Positions 22,671 to 33,794 of a DNA stretch of 64,000 nucleotides are shown here, one piece after another. This stretch comes from Diplosphaera chodatii (Eukaryota; Chlorophyta; Trebouxiophyceae; Prasiolales; Stichococcaceae): positions 2,666,001 through 2,730,000 of the forward strand of contig JAALGY010000031.1 of NCBI GenBank assembly GCA_032358165.1, in the 5' to 3' direction. A program made the position numbers and the translations under genes. The notes beneath the pieces are model-generated. The model did no database searches. It was not told the DNA's origin and worked only from the letters and a program-made list of their open reading frames with translations. Within the stretch, counting starts at the first letter, position 1. Each line of letters begins with the position of its first letter.

Positions 22671-25600
22671 TCACTCGAACGCGGAGTACATGCCCGACCC
22701 TGACGCATGCCGCACAGACGAATGTGCGCTCTCACCGGAGCCCGCGCTCGGCAGATCCACTACAGGGTCGCCATACAAAGCACTGCCGCTGCTGAGGCCG
22801 CGGCAAGCGGCGCCGCTACACGACTGTCCCGCCGTGCGGCCGCCGTCGTCTGCTGTCGCCACCGCCGCCGCCGCGGCTGCAGCGCGCAGCACGTTGGCGG
22901 TGCCGGCGCTGCCGAAGGCACTGACTGCCGCCAGCACCTCGCCAATGTCTGCGCTGCCAGAGCTGTGCAGCGCGGCCAGCACCTCGTCCACGAATGCCCT
23001 GTCGTACTCCGCGCTCTGCCCCGGCGTCATGCCGCCGCCAAAGCTGAGCTGGTGCGGCTGCTGGGGCTGTGCCTCCGGCTGGTGCTGCGTCACCGGCTGG
23101 GGCCGCTGCGGCGGTGACGCACCACCCGCCGGGCTCTGCTGCCCGGCGGCACTGCCGCACCCGGCTGATGCAGCGGTGAATGCTCCATCAGCATGGTGCC
23201 TCAGCGACGGCGCGAGGCTCATGTCGATGCTGCTGGCGGAGTGCTTGCTGATGCCGTCAACCGGCTGCTGCCCATCTCCTTGCAGCTCTGTGACACCGCT
23301 GCGCACACCGTTCTGTACATTCTTTGGCAACGCCTTCTTCGCCAGGTGCTGCACAATCTGGCTGCCGTACGACCCGGTGTTCTTCTCACTGCTGCTCCCG
23401 CGGTTGGAGAGCCTGTTGGAGGCGGCATTTGCCGCCGCCGCTGCCGTTGCCGCCATGCGAAAGCGCGGGACGTGCGTCTCGCAGCTGCGCTGCAGCGCCG
23501 TGAATACCTGTCGCAGGACTCGCCACCGTCTCAAAAGCACACCCACTCGTAGCGCATCAGACCCACTGCTGCAGCATGAGCCTCAGCCGCTGTGGCTTCA
23601 GGGCGATGCAGCACGCAACAAAATAGCACACTGCCGCCTGCTCAACATTCATTTGTTCACGCAGGCCGGCAGCTTTTCTCACGGTGCAGGGGAACCCTAC
23701 CTCCTTGGCCGTGGGCCGCAGCCCTGGGTCAGCAGTTAAGCAAGCATGCACCAGGCGCAACACGTCTTGCGGGCACTCCTCAGGCACTGCCGGCTCCGGC
23801 AGGTTCCCGCGCGTGACTGGCATGATTCCCGTGACAATCTGCATGATGGCAAATGTCGCAGAGCTCCATCATTCATGATATGGTGCAGGTGTGGCAGAGC
23901 ATCATGGATGCTGGGGATAGATGGGGGACTGAGCTTGTATGCGACTGTGTCTTGGCAGAGGCCAGAGAGCGGCTAACCTCATGCAGGACGATGCCCACGC
24001 TGAAGATGTCGGACTTGAGCCCAGCAGGCTGGCCCAGAATGACCTCCGGCGCCGCATAGGCGAACCTGCATCCGCAAGCACTCGCACGCTGGCTCATGGC
24101 AGCTGCGCCATCGACTCATGCAGCAGACGCTGCCTGATATATCTAGGCCCTGTCAAGCGCCGATGAAATGCTCACGTCCACTGCTCGCTGGACGCCTGGC
24201 TGAGGGGGTCCACGATGCGGGCGAGGCCGATGTCGGCGAGCTTCGCGGTGCGCGCCCGCGTGAGCAGCACGTTGCGGCTCTTCATGTCGCCGTGCATCAC
24301 CTGCGCTTCAGCAGTCCATGTCGGCATGCGCGCAACAGTGTCTGCCGTGCTGGACAGCCCCTCAGCAGGAAGTTCCCCAGAAGGGTTTTCCTCCCGCACA
24401 GGAGCGCAGACTGCAACCCCACGCCAGTGGCAGGCATGGTGCGTGCGGCTTCAGCCACCATTACGACTGATGACGGCGCCAGTGCTGGGTCATGCGAACG
24501 TGCTGCTGAGGCGCGGGCGCACGTCGTGTGAGTGCAGGAAGTACAGCCCCTTGGCGATGTCGAGCGCGATGCGGTGTCCGTCGCCGTACCACTTCAGCTC
24601 CCCGCCGGCATCCCGCTCTATGGCAGAGCACAAGTCCCCGCCTGCACCAGCCAGCGATGGCCAGTTGCTCAGCAGGTGTGAAGTAGGTAAACGTGTCCAT
24701 GATAGCACGTGCCTATGCTGTGCACCCGGTAACATGTGCTGCACAGCAGCAGTACAGGCCCTATGGCTGCTGCAGGGCAACACAAGGTGTCGTAGTATTC
24801 TAAAAACGGTGAAACGGCACCTTCCATGTACTCGGTGACCAGCATGGGATCGGACCCCTCCTGCAGGCAGGCGCCGTAGAACTGCACCACGTTGCGGTCG
24901 TAGTTCAGGCTCCGCAGGATGCTCACCTCCTGCCGCGCGCAGACCAGACAGCACCTCAGTGCTAGGGATGCACACCACGGGATACATGGTCATGAAGTCA
25001 CCGCTTCTGAAAATCTACCGGCTGCTGATGTGGGCTGGGACTGTCAGCGCCATCTAGTGCGACACTTGACGATGTGCAGGGGCCTTGCTGCAGTTGATAC
25101 GTTCTGACATGAATATCTCACCTCCAGGAACTTCTCTACTGCCGCAGCATTGGTGTGCAGCAGCTGCTTGACGGCAACGTCCTGCACCCCACCCCGCAGC
25201 GCCTTGACCACCTTGCCCGACGCACCTGAAATATAATCAGGCAGCCCATGCTCACACGACATTAGCATGTTCACCATCTACCTGCACAAGTGTACTGGGC
25301 ACAGCGCACTTCTGTCCCTGGTCCACAAGCCTTCGCACGAGAAGCTGCATGGACCACAACTTGCATGTCTAACAGCCAAAAAGCAGAACGTGATCCGCAC
25401 CTGCGCCCAGCAGCCACTCGGACCCGTCGCTGTGCCGGCAGACCTCCAGCTGCTCCGGCAGAATGGCCCACCCGGTCACCGGCTGGTCCGAGAGCTGCGA
25501 CGCTGACGGCCTGCCCTTGCCTGCGGCGCGGACTGTGCAGCAGCCTCAGTGGACACACAATCGTTGCCACAGTTGACGCAGCCTGCACCCTTTGGTCTAT

Positions 25601-28600
25601 CTCCTCACACTGTAAATTTCACCCCACCTACTGGATACTGGGCCATCTGCTCATGCTGCAGCTGCTCGGGACACGCGGGCGGCGCAGTGCAACAGGCGCA
25701 CCTGTTGAGGGGCTGCTGCCGTACAGCTCGGTGGCAGCCCCCGCTGCTCCGATCCGCCGTCGCCGCCTCCACAGCGCTGCAGGGTGGCACGTCGACAACC
25801 GTTGCTGCAGTGGATGTGGTCTCCAGATGCACAAGGGACAGCGAAGCAGGGTGTTGCAGCAGAGTTGCCTGAGTGCGGTCGGCCTTGCTGCAACAGCAGA
25901 ACATTGGGTCTGCAGAGCACCATTCAGCATCAGCGTCTGTTGCAGCGGCTCACCGAAGAGGCACACAACCAGCAGCACGGCGGCCACCACCCCCACGACG
26001 ATGCCCACGACTGGGCCAATGCTCAGATGGCCGTGGTGGTGGCCATCGTGGCCACCGCCATCCTCTGTTCCAGAGACTGGGATCCTGCGGTCGCGGCAAT
26101 TTAGTTGTCATGGTCAGATCATTGGGATTACTCACCTCAGCCCTGCTGTCTGCAGAATGCCTGATAGGACTGACGCAGTGGTTGGTGCATGCTGGCTGCA
26201 AACAGCAAGCTTGGAGATGAGATGCGCCTGGCGCCGCTGATTGTCAGCAGCGCAGCTGTGTGATGCAGGCGGAAGATGCCACCGCCTCTTGCACAGCATC
26301 AGCAACGAAGCAGCACTTGTGGCACAGCGGCAGCGCTCACGGCACAGTGATGATCGTCTTGCAGCATCCCGAGGCGACAGCCTGCTGCTCCTGCAGAGTC
26401 AGCTGACCAGTAGTCGACGCAACAGATGCCAGCACGGTCGACGAGAGCGCAGTGAACAGCGTGATTGCTGCCAAACCGAGGATCAGGACATGTCAGGCTC
26501 GGCTGTCGCAAAACCTGGGTAAGCAGTGCTCAATGCTGGGTGCTCACCTCAGCGAACGGGTTCAAGTCGGCGCCAGTACGGGTGGACACCAGCGATACAG
26601 TCCCTGACACCCCAGCAGCCGCCATCTGCGCTGTCAGGTTGGACGCAAGCACCTGCTGCAGATCCTGCAAGCAGCAATGCAAGGGTGAGTGCTGCGCTGC
26701 CCCTGTGCTCGATCTTCTCCAGATGCTCAGTGAGGGCTGCGTTCATTGACATGCGATACATATCAGCAGCAGGACGTGCACACGTTCGCAGCTCTGTCAC
26801 ACAGGACAACGTAAGGACCAGGCGATGGCTTTGGACAACACTGACACCTGAGGGCCAAATTCCTGCAGGGTGTTGCCGACGATAAAGAGCACTGCCGCAT
26901 CGTATGACCCAGTGGCAGCGGGGGCAATGCCGGTCATGTTTGCAGAGACGTAGAACGTCGGCATGACCTCGTCGATGTATGCCAGCAGTGCAGATTGAGC
27001 CGCCACAGGAATGGCACTTGACTGGTTGCTGAACTGCACATGGGAGGGGCGTACTGTTAATCCTACTGTACTGTGTTCCCTCCATGTTTTGCAGCATCGC
27101 CGAAGCCAGCTGATGAACATGAAACACCATTGCCAAACGAAACTTCAGGCACCAGCACCAGCCATGCTGCTGTGCTGCTGGCAACCATGCAGCACTTGCA
27201 GCTGTCCACATTGCTTGGTATATCTCAAGGTTTCCAACAAGGATCATCAAAGCGCACCCTGAAGATGGCCTGCAGGAAGGACTGGGTGTGCTGCGTGACC
27301 GCAGGGGGCAGCCTCCGCAGCACAGCCAGGCCCGCATCCGGCACCAGGAAGCCCTGCGGCACAACCTGCACCTGCGCAGCCGGATGATCAATGGCTCAGC
27401 CGGATGCACGACGGCTCAGTCAGGTTCTGCCACCCTGCCGCCAGCAGAAGCACACAGCAGCCGATGACCGTCCCCCCCGCATGGACAGTGCTGCGGCGGC
27501 GGCCGGGCCGAGGTTTGCTTTGGAAAGACTCGGCTCAGGGGAACTGACTCCTTCTGGCCGAGTGCAACTGGACAGTGACAGCCCCGCTTTGAGCGGTGGT
27601 GTATTCTGCATTGTGAGTACCTTGTAGCCGAACGCCAGCAGGTTTCCCTCCAGCAGCCGGTGCTGGCTCAGCACCGAGAGCTGCATGACGCGCGAAAAGG
27701 AGGTGTCGTGCTCGACGTAGGACGCCACCTGTGCAAGGAGGAACCACATGACCTTGGACACCAGCAAGGAGTGGCACACAGCTCGCGCCCCGCCGCCGCC
27801 AGGCCTCCCCCGCAGGTCCCTGGACTGGATTCGAAGTGCAGGAGATGGGGTCGAGGGTGCTGTGAAACCCAGGCGTGCAAACAAGTGCAGAAAGTCCTCT
27901 TACAGCCCTCTTACAGCCCTGGCAGCATGTGCCAGTGAGGCACCCTGCAGGGCTGGTTGCAGCGCCTGCAGGGTATGCACACCTTTGCTACTACCGCGGC
28001 AGATTGTGTAGCCAGATATCCCGCACGCGCAGCTGTCGGGGCCGCCTGTTGCATACTGCCCTTCAGTGCAAACTCTACATCCGCACCTACAGGGTATCAG
28101 GTACATGGACCACGCATTGGGAACGCGTGCGCAAACAAGGTTACATACCATGCTTTGGCCAAGTGCAAGGCCAGGTGTTCAACACGGAATGTGACCTGGC
28201 ACCTTGCTCACTTTGTGGCCCTGCAGCTGGCGTGAATGACCCAACCTGCAACAGACGCCTGCTGACCTTGGCTTTGCCTGCACCAGACCATGACACATGT
28301 TTCACAGAAAACATCCTCTGCTCGAAGTGTGCAGCCCCAGTGCAGCTGCCCCATCTGGCGCTAGGCTCGCAAGGCTCCAGCCAGTTTAGTCTTGAGCCTC
28401 TACTACTGGCGATACTGCTGTAAGCAGTATGAAATCTGCAGCATGCGCAAAGCTAGGCGGCTGAGCTGCAATAGTCCTTCTGTGGATGTCCTTGTTGGTC
28501 GTTGCTGCTTTCATATTGCCCTGGTGAAACTGGGCGCAACAGCAGTCCAGAGGCCAGGGAGTTCTCACGTGTGGCTGCAGCTACCGGCACGATGTCGACA

Positions 28601-29301
28601 TCAATGGTGACGTTGAAAAGGCTGTATGCGCTGTTCAGCGAACTGCGCATCGCTTCCTCGAAGCGCGGGTCCGTGTCAGACACCTGCGGAGACCGCGCTG
28701 CTGTTGTACGCATCTTTTACGGGGATCAGCTGCCAGGTGCAGCGGCATGCAAGGCTGGATTGAGGACGCTCCACCCTGCACTGACGATGACCAGGCAGCA
28801 GGGGATGCAGCTGTGTTGCAGGCGGGCAACATGGCTGTGCAGGCGCTCCAACAAGTCTACCTGGGGACCGACCAGGCGGTAGTAGCTGTCGGTCAGGTGC
28901 ACCGCCCTGCCCGGCGGCAGCTCGCGGCTGGTGACCACATCCGCCAGTGCGTAGTGCTCTGCAGCGCAACACCAGGAATGTGCAGGAATTCCAGGCCGAC
29001 ACTATATGCGGCGGGTCTTCATATATAGGACCCGGCTGCACGGCCAGCCGCGCATTGGCACAGTCCATGCGGGGCGGGCCTAAGCCCTGCCTGTGCCATC
29101 GTCGGGGGCGCTAGCAACGGCGTGCGCCTCGTTGAGCTCGATGTCGGCGGCGAAGCTGCCAGACGGAGCCCTGAGCCCCCTCCTGCTGCGTGTGCTGCCC
29201 TGGGGCCGCAGCTGCAGCGGCTTAGTCATGGCTGCGCTGCACGCTGCGATGGCAGCTACAAGCAAGAAGGCGATCAGCGGTGCCGCCGCTGTACGGCGCA
29301 T
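22671..29301 (-). CDS. Kinase C: receptor-like TKL-type protein kinase, about 942 aa, 18 exons
   Basis: Complement exons: 29091-29301, 28861-28958, 28585-28683, 27621-27728, 27258-27371, 26848-27033, 26548-26664, 26341-26390, 25954-26084, 25702-25776, 25401-25520, 25122-25225, 24821-24929, 24523-24641, 24176-24300, 23978-24065, 23701-23838, 22671-23507; 2829 nt, in phase. Begins with a signal peptide (APLIAFLLVAAIAACS). The ectodomain aligns exon by exon with kinase E. A His/Gly-rich stretch (GGHDGHHHGHLS) directly precedes the membrane helix (VVGIVVGVVAAVLLVVCLF), then RRRRR. Kinase domain: GASGKVVK, VAVKQL, HGDMKSRNVLL, ADIGLA for DFG, YAAPE; catalytic residues are present. The Ser/Ala/Gln-rich tail ends in GMYSAFE, resembling motifs in kinase E. 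The first intron would start with GC (after 29091). An extra exon between 28584 and 27729 cannot be excluded. Confidence 0.82.
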
Positions 29302-29990
29302 GCTGTGAGATAGTGTGTGTCCACTGGGTCCTAGCGTCTCAGCATCGCTGCAGCGTGCTCCGCGGTGTCTGGCCAGCTGTGTCTCTGGCCGACGCTGCCA
29401 GCTGCAGCTGTAGTCGCCTCAACAACAGCACTGTCCTGCAGCAACAGCATCATTGAGCAGCGTGGCAGACAATGTTCATCGAGGGTCGAAAGCAATCGAA
29501 AGCAGCACCGAAAGCGGGGTGACTGGGCACGTGTGCACAGGGATACATCACAAAGCACTGCCGCCGTAGTTACGTCTCTCACCGCGACACACAGGAGCTG
29601 ATAAAAGAGGCCCAATGATTTGATATTCTGGGGTATGCGGGTCCCGCACGGCCGCCTGCATGCCATTGCGTGCGTGAAAACGCTGTTGTACTGCTGTCAC
29701 ACACTATTGGCACATGCGCAGATGTCGCAGACCCCGCTTCGATTGCCTGAATGTATAGCAGCTCACTGTGCACTGCATTGCACCTGAATAAGTGATTGCC
29801 TGCGATAACGAGCACAGCATGTCGGAATGGGCCAAGACACCCGCGGTACAGTTGCACGTCAAATGCTGACGTCATTGGCTGTTGTTTACGTCAATGCTGC
29901 CTGGCGCCAAGCGGCAAGATATCAGATGGCGCGAGCAGCCAGATTTGCAGGCAGCAGATGACTGACACACATGTGACGAGCACAGCAGTC
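29302..29990. other. Intergenic region between phosphoglycerate mutase and kinase C
   Basis: Both flanking genes run on the minus strand, so these 690 bases should hold the mutase 3' UTR and the kinase C promoter. No coding frame or repeat stands out. Confidence 0.55.
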
Positions 29991-32900
29991 TCATATTTGC
30001 GGCCGTGTGGAGCTGGTTTCTAGAAACCGCTGCAATAGCGGCATGACCTCGCAGCCGGGAAACCTGCCGAGGCCCCCCTCTGCCGCAGCCGTCTCGCCAA
30101 ACCGCGTCACGCCATCGCCCGCCGCAGGCGAAACTGGCTGTGCCGTGCCCTGCACGGCTGCATGGCGGGAATCTGTGGCTGCCGCCAGCTCACGCAGGGA
30201 AGGCAGCTGCGGCGGGGGGTGCGGGATGTGCGGCAGCGGGTGCTGCGGGAGTGCATCTGTCCCACCAATGGCAACCACCTGCACATGGCATCAGCAACTT
30301 CATCACGGCACGCAGCGACTAGACAGCCATGCCTGTAGTCTGGAGTGCAGCTGTTGGGGAGCTGCCACATCCTGGTATGTTTTTTCGGATCAGCGGCAGC
30401 ACATTCGGGCGGGACGTCCCCTGGGCCGTGAGCAGCGCACCACATCGGCGACGCCCGCCACCACAAAGGGCACAGCCTCGTGGGAGTGGTCGCCGAACAC
30501 GACGGGCGTGGAGTGGTCGCCCGTCACGCACACCGCGAAGCCCGCAGCGGCTGCGTCCACGGCGGGGCCGGGGCTGCCCGCGGCCGTCGGCCGCCGAGCG
30601 GCGTGCTGCTGGGGCTGCCCACCGCCGCTGGCGGCTGTGCTGCTTCCTGCATCCGCCAGGCGCCGCAGCAGCTGCCCCACCATGGCGTCCACCACCTCCA
30701 GGTACTTGACCTGCAGCCAGCAACAAGCTCCACCTACGTCTCAACTCGTTTGCGTCATTCTGCTGTGATACATCAAGAGGCGTGCAATTGCCTGAAGCAT
30801 GCTGCTTGGCAGGAGTGATGCACGGGCACCTTCAGCGCTGCCGCGCGGTCGTGGCCCGTGTCGTCGACCGCCTTCACGTGCAGGAAGCCAAAGTCGCAGC
30901 GCCCCGCCGCCAGTGCCTCTGCAATGGTGGCCGCCTGCAGCGCGATGGCAAGCTGGTGAGGCGAGGCACTGCAGGGCCCTGCATGACTGCAGCAGCCACT
31001 GCTTTGTATCGTGGGCGTGGGCATTGCACAGCCTCCTTGGCTGTGCCCTCAGACCTCCAGGTGGCTACAGACACACAGTGTGCAACATCGATGGTCTACT
31101 TCATCAGGGTAGGATCCTCCCAAGCTGCCTTGTTCATGCACGACCCCGTGGTCGCACCTTGGCACCGAAGTCGGATCTGTAGTCCCCAGTCGCGCCTGGG
31201 CAGTCCAGCAGCTCCAGGCCCAGCGACAGACCGAGGCCCGCGATGATCTTTGTCGGCGCCACCATCGCGCCCCGCAGACCATGGCGCTCATGGAACGGCT
31301 GTACCGCAATCCTGCAGCACGCGCGCAAGGCTTAGAGCTGCTGGACACTGTGCGGCTGCTGCTCTCAGTGCCACCTGATGCTACAAGCACATGTGACTTC
31401 CTGGCGAGGTTTGCGTCCTGCGCTGTGAATGCGCATGGTATGGTGAAATGAAAAGTGGGGATTTGCCACAGTCCAACCATCAGCATCGTCCACGAACAGC
31501 CACCGGACCGCACCTGGACCCGCAGCCGCGCAGCAGCACCACGTTCGCCGGGTTTTTGCCCTCGGCAGCCCGCTGGCGGTTGATCGGGTGGTCCGCCAGC
31601 CGCTTCTGCATCTCCGCCGACAGCTCGTTCACCACCGCCGCCGTGTGCGCCGCCTCCAGGCTGTCGTCCAGAGGCTTGACCACCTGCAAACAGCCCGGTG
31701 CTCACTACCGAAGGTTGACATGCTGTCCCTCTTTTAGCTCACCGGCTGGAACACAATGCATGGAGGAGCGCCTGCAGGCCAGTGAAAGTTGCTATAATGT
31801 GAAAGGCAACCAGTTGAGCACACAGGATACCCGACCTGGAGCGGCAGGTTGTCCTTCAGGGGGTCGGTGCCGGAGATGGCATCACTCAGCCCCGGCCCGC
31901 GCACCACCACCCCGCACCGGTGCTCCGTCGCGTACCGCACGCTCACGGCGTGCTGCGGGTACGACGGCAGCTGCAGCCCTGCGAGCAGCAGGGCCACTAC
32001 ATCACACTGCCTGCATCTTGCGCCAGCACTCGGCCAAGCAACTGGCACCCTGGGCTGCGACAAGCATGCGGTCATGACAAGAATCGTGTTATGTCGTGCA
32101 TTTCAGATTGCCATGTGCTCCTGCCCACCATCGAGGTCGGCGCACATGCGGGGCCCCATGTCCTCAAACCGCCGGTCCGCCCGCCGCGCCGTCACGATCC
32201 CAGTGGCCTGGTCTGCAGGCAGCAGCTGACACACTCTGGTCAGAGATCATGTTGATGGAGCAAGACATACGGCAGCACAACCTGGCACCTGACCAGATCG
32301 AGACACACGCAGAAGTGGTAGGACCCATGCTCAGCATGCGCTTGTGATCGACCTGTTGTTGTTTGACATGGGTTTGAAGGCCAGGCCGTAATATTGTTTG
32401 TAGCACTCACGAGTGCCACACACCTCGAGTGGCAAAGTTGGATTTGAAGGCAATGTCGCCCGGCGCCATCGGCAGCCCGGCGCCCATGCTCTCAAAGGCG
32501 CCCCGGCCGCGGTAGTACCTGTAGTCACAGGATGGCTGTTCACTATTGTTTATGCACAGCTGCCTCCCTTCTGTGTTGTGACTACTGCAGGTAAGCATCC
32601 TGCGCGGCACTCTGCTTATGCAGTAGGTCAGCACAGGCAGCCTGTTCGACATCCAGCATGGGTTGCAGGCACAGAGGTTCCACTTGGTCATATCGACACC
32701 CTCGGCAACGGCACCAGGTGTGCGCACTTCCGGGGGTCATAGCCCAGCAGCGAGAGGTGCGCCGTGTCAGACCCGCATGCGAGCCCGGGCTCCACTGGGT
32801 CCAGTAGGCCGTTGTGGCCGCCCGCTGCGGCAGCACAGACACATATTCAGGCATCACCTCAGCCGCTGCACTGTTCACGTGCGATGTTTGCCCATCTGCG

Positions 32901-33123
32901 CATTGTCGTGAGCACCGGAGAGCCAGGCCCTTGCAATCTGGTGGATGCGCCCAGCAGATGCATGCCTCCTGGCGGAGCTGCACTGATGGCCTGTCTGACC
33001 TGCGATGGCGTCCAGGAAGGGCGTGTGCGCTGCTTCCAGCGGTGTGCGGTTGCCCAGTTCCGGGATGGACACATCGCCCAGGCCGTCGATCAGCACAAAC
33101 GCGACCCGGCGGCATGGCGCCAT
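29991..33123 (-). CDS. 2,3-bisphosphoglycerate-independent phosphoglycerate mutase, ApgM-like, 515 aa
   Basis: Predicted to interconvert 3- and 2-phosphoglycerate in glycolysis without 2,3-bisphosphoglycerate; member of the alkaline-phosphatase metalloenzyme superfamily. Complement exons: 33000-33123, 32728-32824, 32424-32518, 32129-32212, 31836-31978, 31514-31683, 31158-31311, 30830-30952, 30441-30710, 29991-30278; 1548 nt, in phase. The N-terminus has the metal-binding [10 protein letters not shown] and [15 protein letters not shown] typical of the archaeal-type family. [15 protein letters not shown] carries the putative nucleophilic Ser. KAVDDTGHD and [19 protein letters not shown] supply the C-terminal metal ligands. 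It is longer than usual (archaeal relatives are near 400 aa) because of an Ala/Gly-rich insert in exon 9 and a Pro/His stretch in exon 10. Land plants have homologs of this family; whether this one has mutase activity or another phosphotransfer role is not shown. No targeting peptide is obvious. The start is the ATG directly before the first conserved strand. Confidence 0.88.
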
Positions 33124-33794
33124 GCTGTTACCGTCAAAGATTGGCAGCTAGGTCGCAGGAGGGTGGACCCTGCGCCTCAGCATGACCTCTGCGCTACAGT
33201 ATCAAAGACATCGACAGCGGTGATCGTGACACACGGCTTGGGCGGAGCTGAGGGTTGCTGCATGCGCATGATCAGCCAATGCAATTCGCCACAAGCAGCG
33301 TGGTTCACAGGCGCCAAAGGACGCGGCTTTAGCCTTACAGCTGCGTGCTGGGCACACGAAGCTAGCGTTGCTGCTGCAGCAAAGACATTTTGAGGGCTGT
33401 GTAGTGTGTACAGTACAGACTGGCACCTCCACTGCCAGCACATTTGACATTCAGCTGCACACATGACTCGGTACACTTGCAGTTTGCAGATTTCAAGAGC
33501 ATCTGCACTACCTTTGATGTGATGCTGCGTGACGTACGTGATGGCCTGCGTTGCAACTGATCAACACCTTCTGGCATGCAAATTGAGATTGCAGTAATTC
33601 TGCAAGCAGCACCATGTTGACTGAACTTGCAATTGAACTTGCAAGCAGCTGCAGAGCGTCAAGAGTTGCTCTTCGCACACAAACCAGAATGTGGACGTTA
33701 TGATCTGCCACTGACTCACCCCATCAGCACTGGCATCCACTGTGTCAGGCTGGCGGTTTCGCCAACCAGCACTCAATGCAGCTGATCTGAGGTC
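33124..33794. other. Bidirectional promoter region between mutase and SET gene
   Basis: About 670 bases between two divergently transcribed genes, so likely both promoters and 5' UTRs. Locally AT-richer. No recognised element or coding frame. Confidence 0.5.

Noticed and set aside
22507..23739. Long open frame of 410 codons on the plus strand
   Set aside because: It is the antisense shadow of the kinase C tail and nearby non-coding DNA; the minus frame has the splice joins and the stop.
26391..26475. Coding-like stretch reading ITLFTALSSTVLASV upstream of a kinase C exon
   Set aside because: Including it breaks phase with the preceding exon; the acceptor at 26390 gives the exon that matches kinase E in length and phase.
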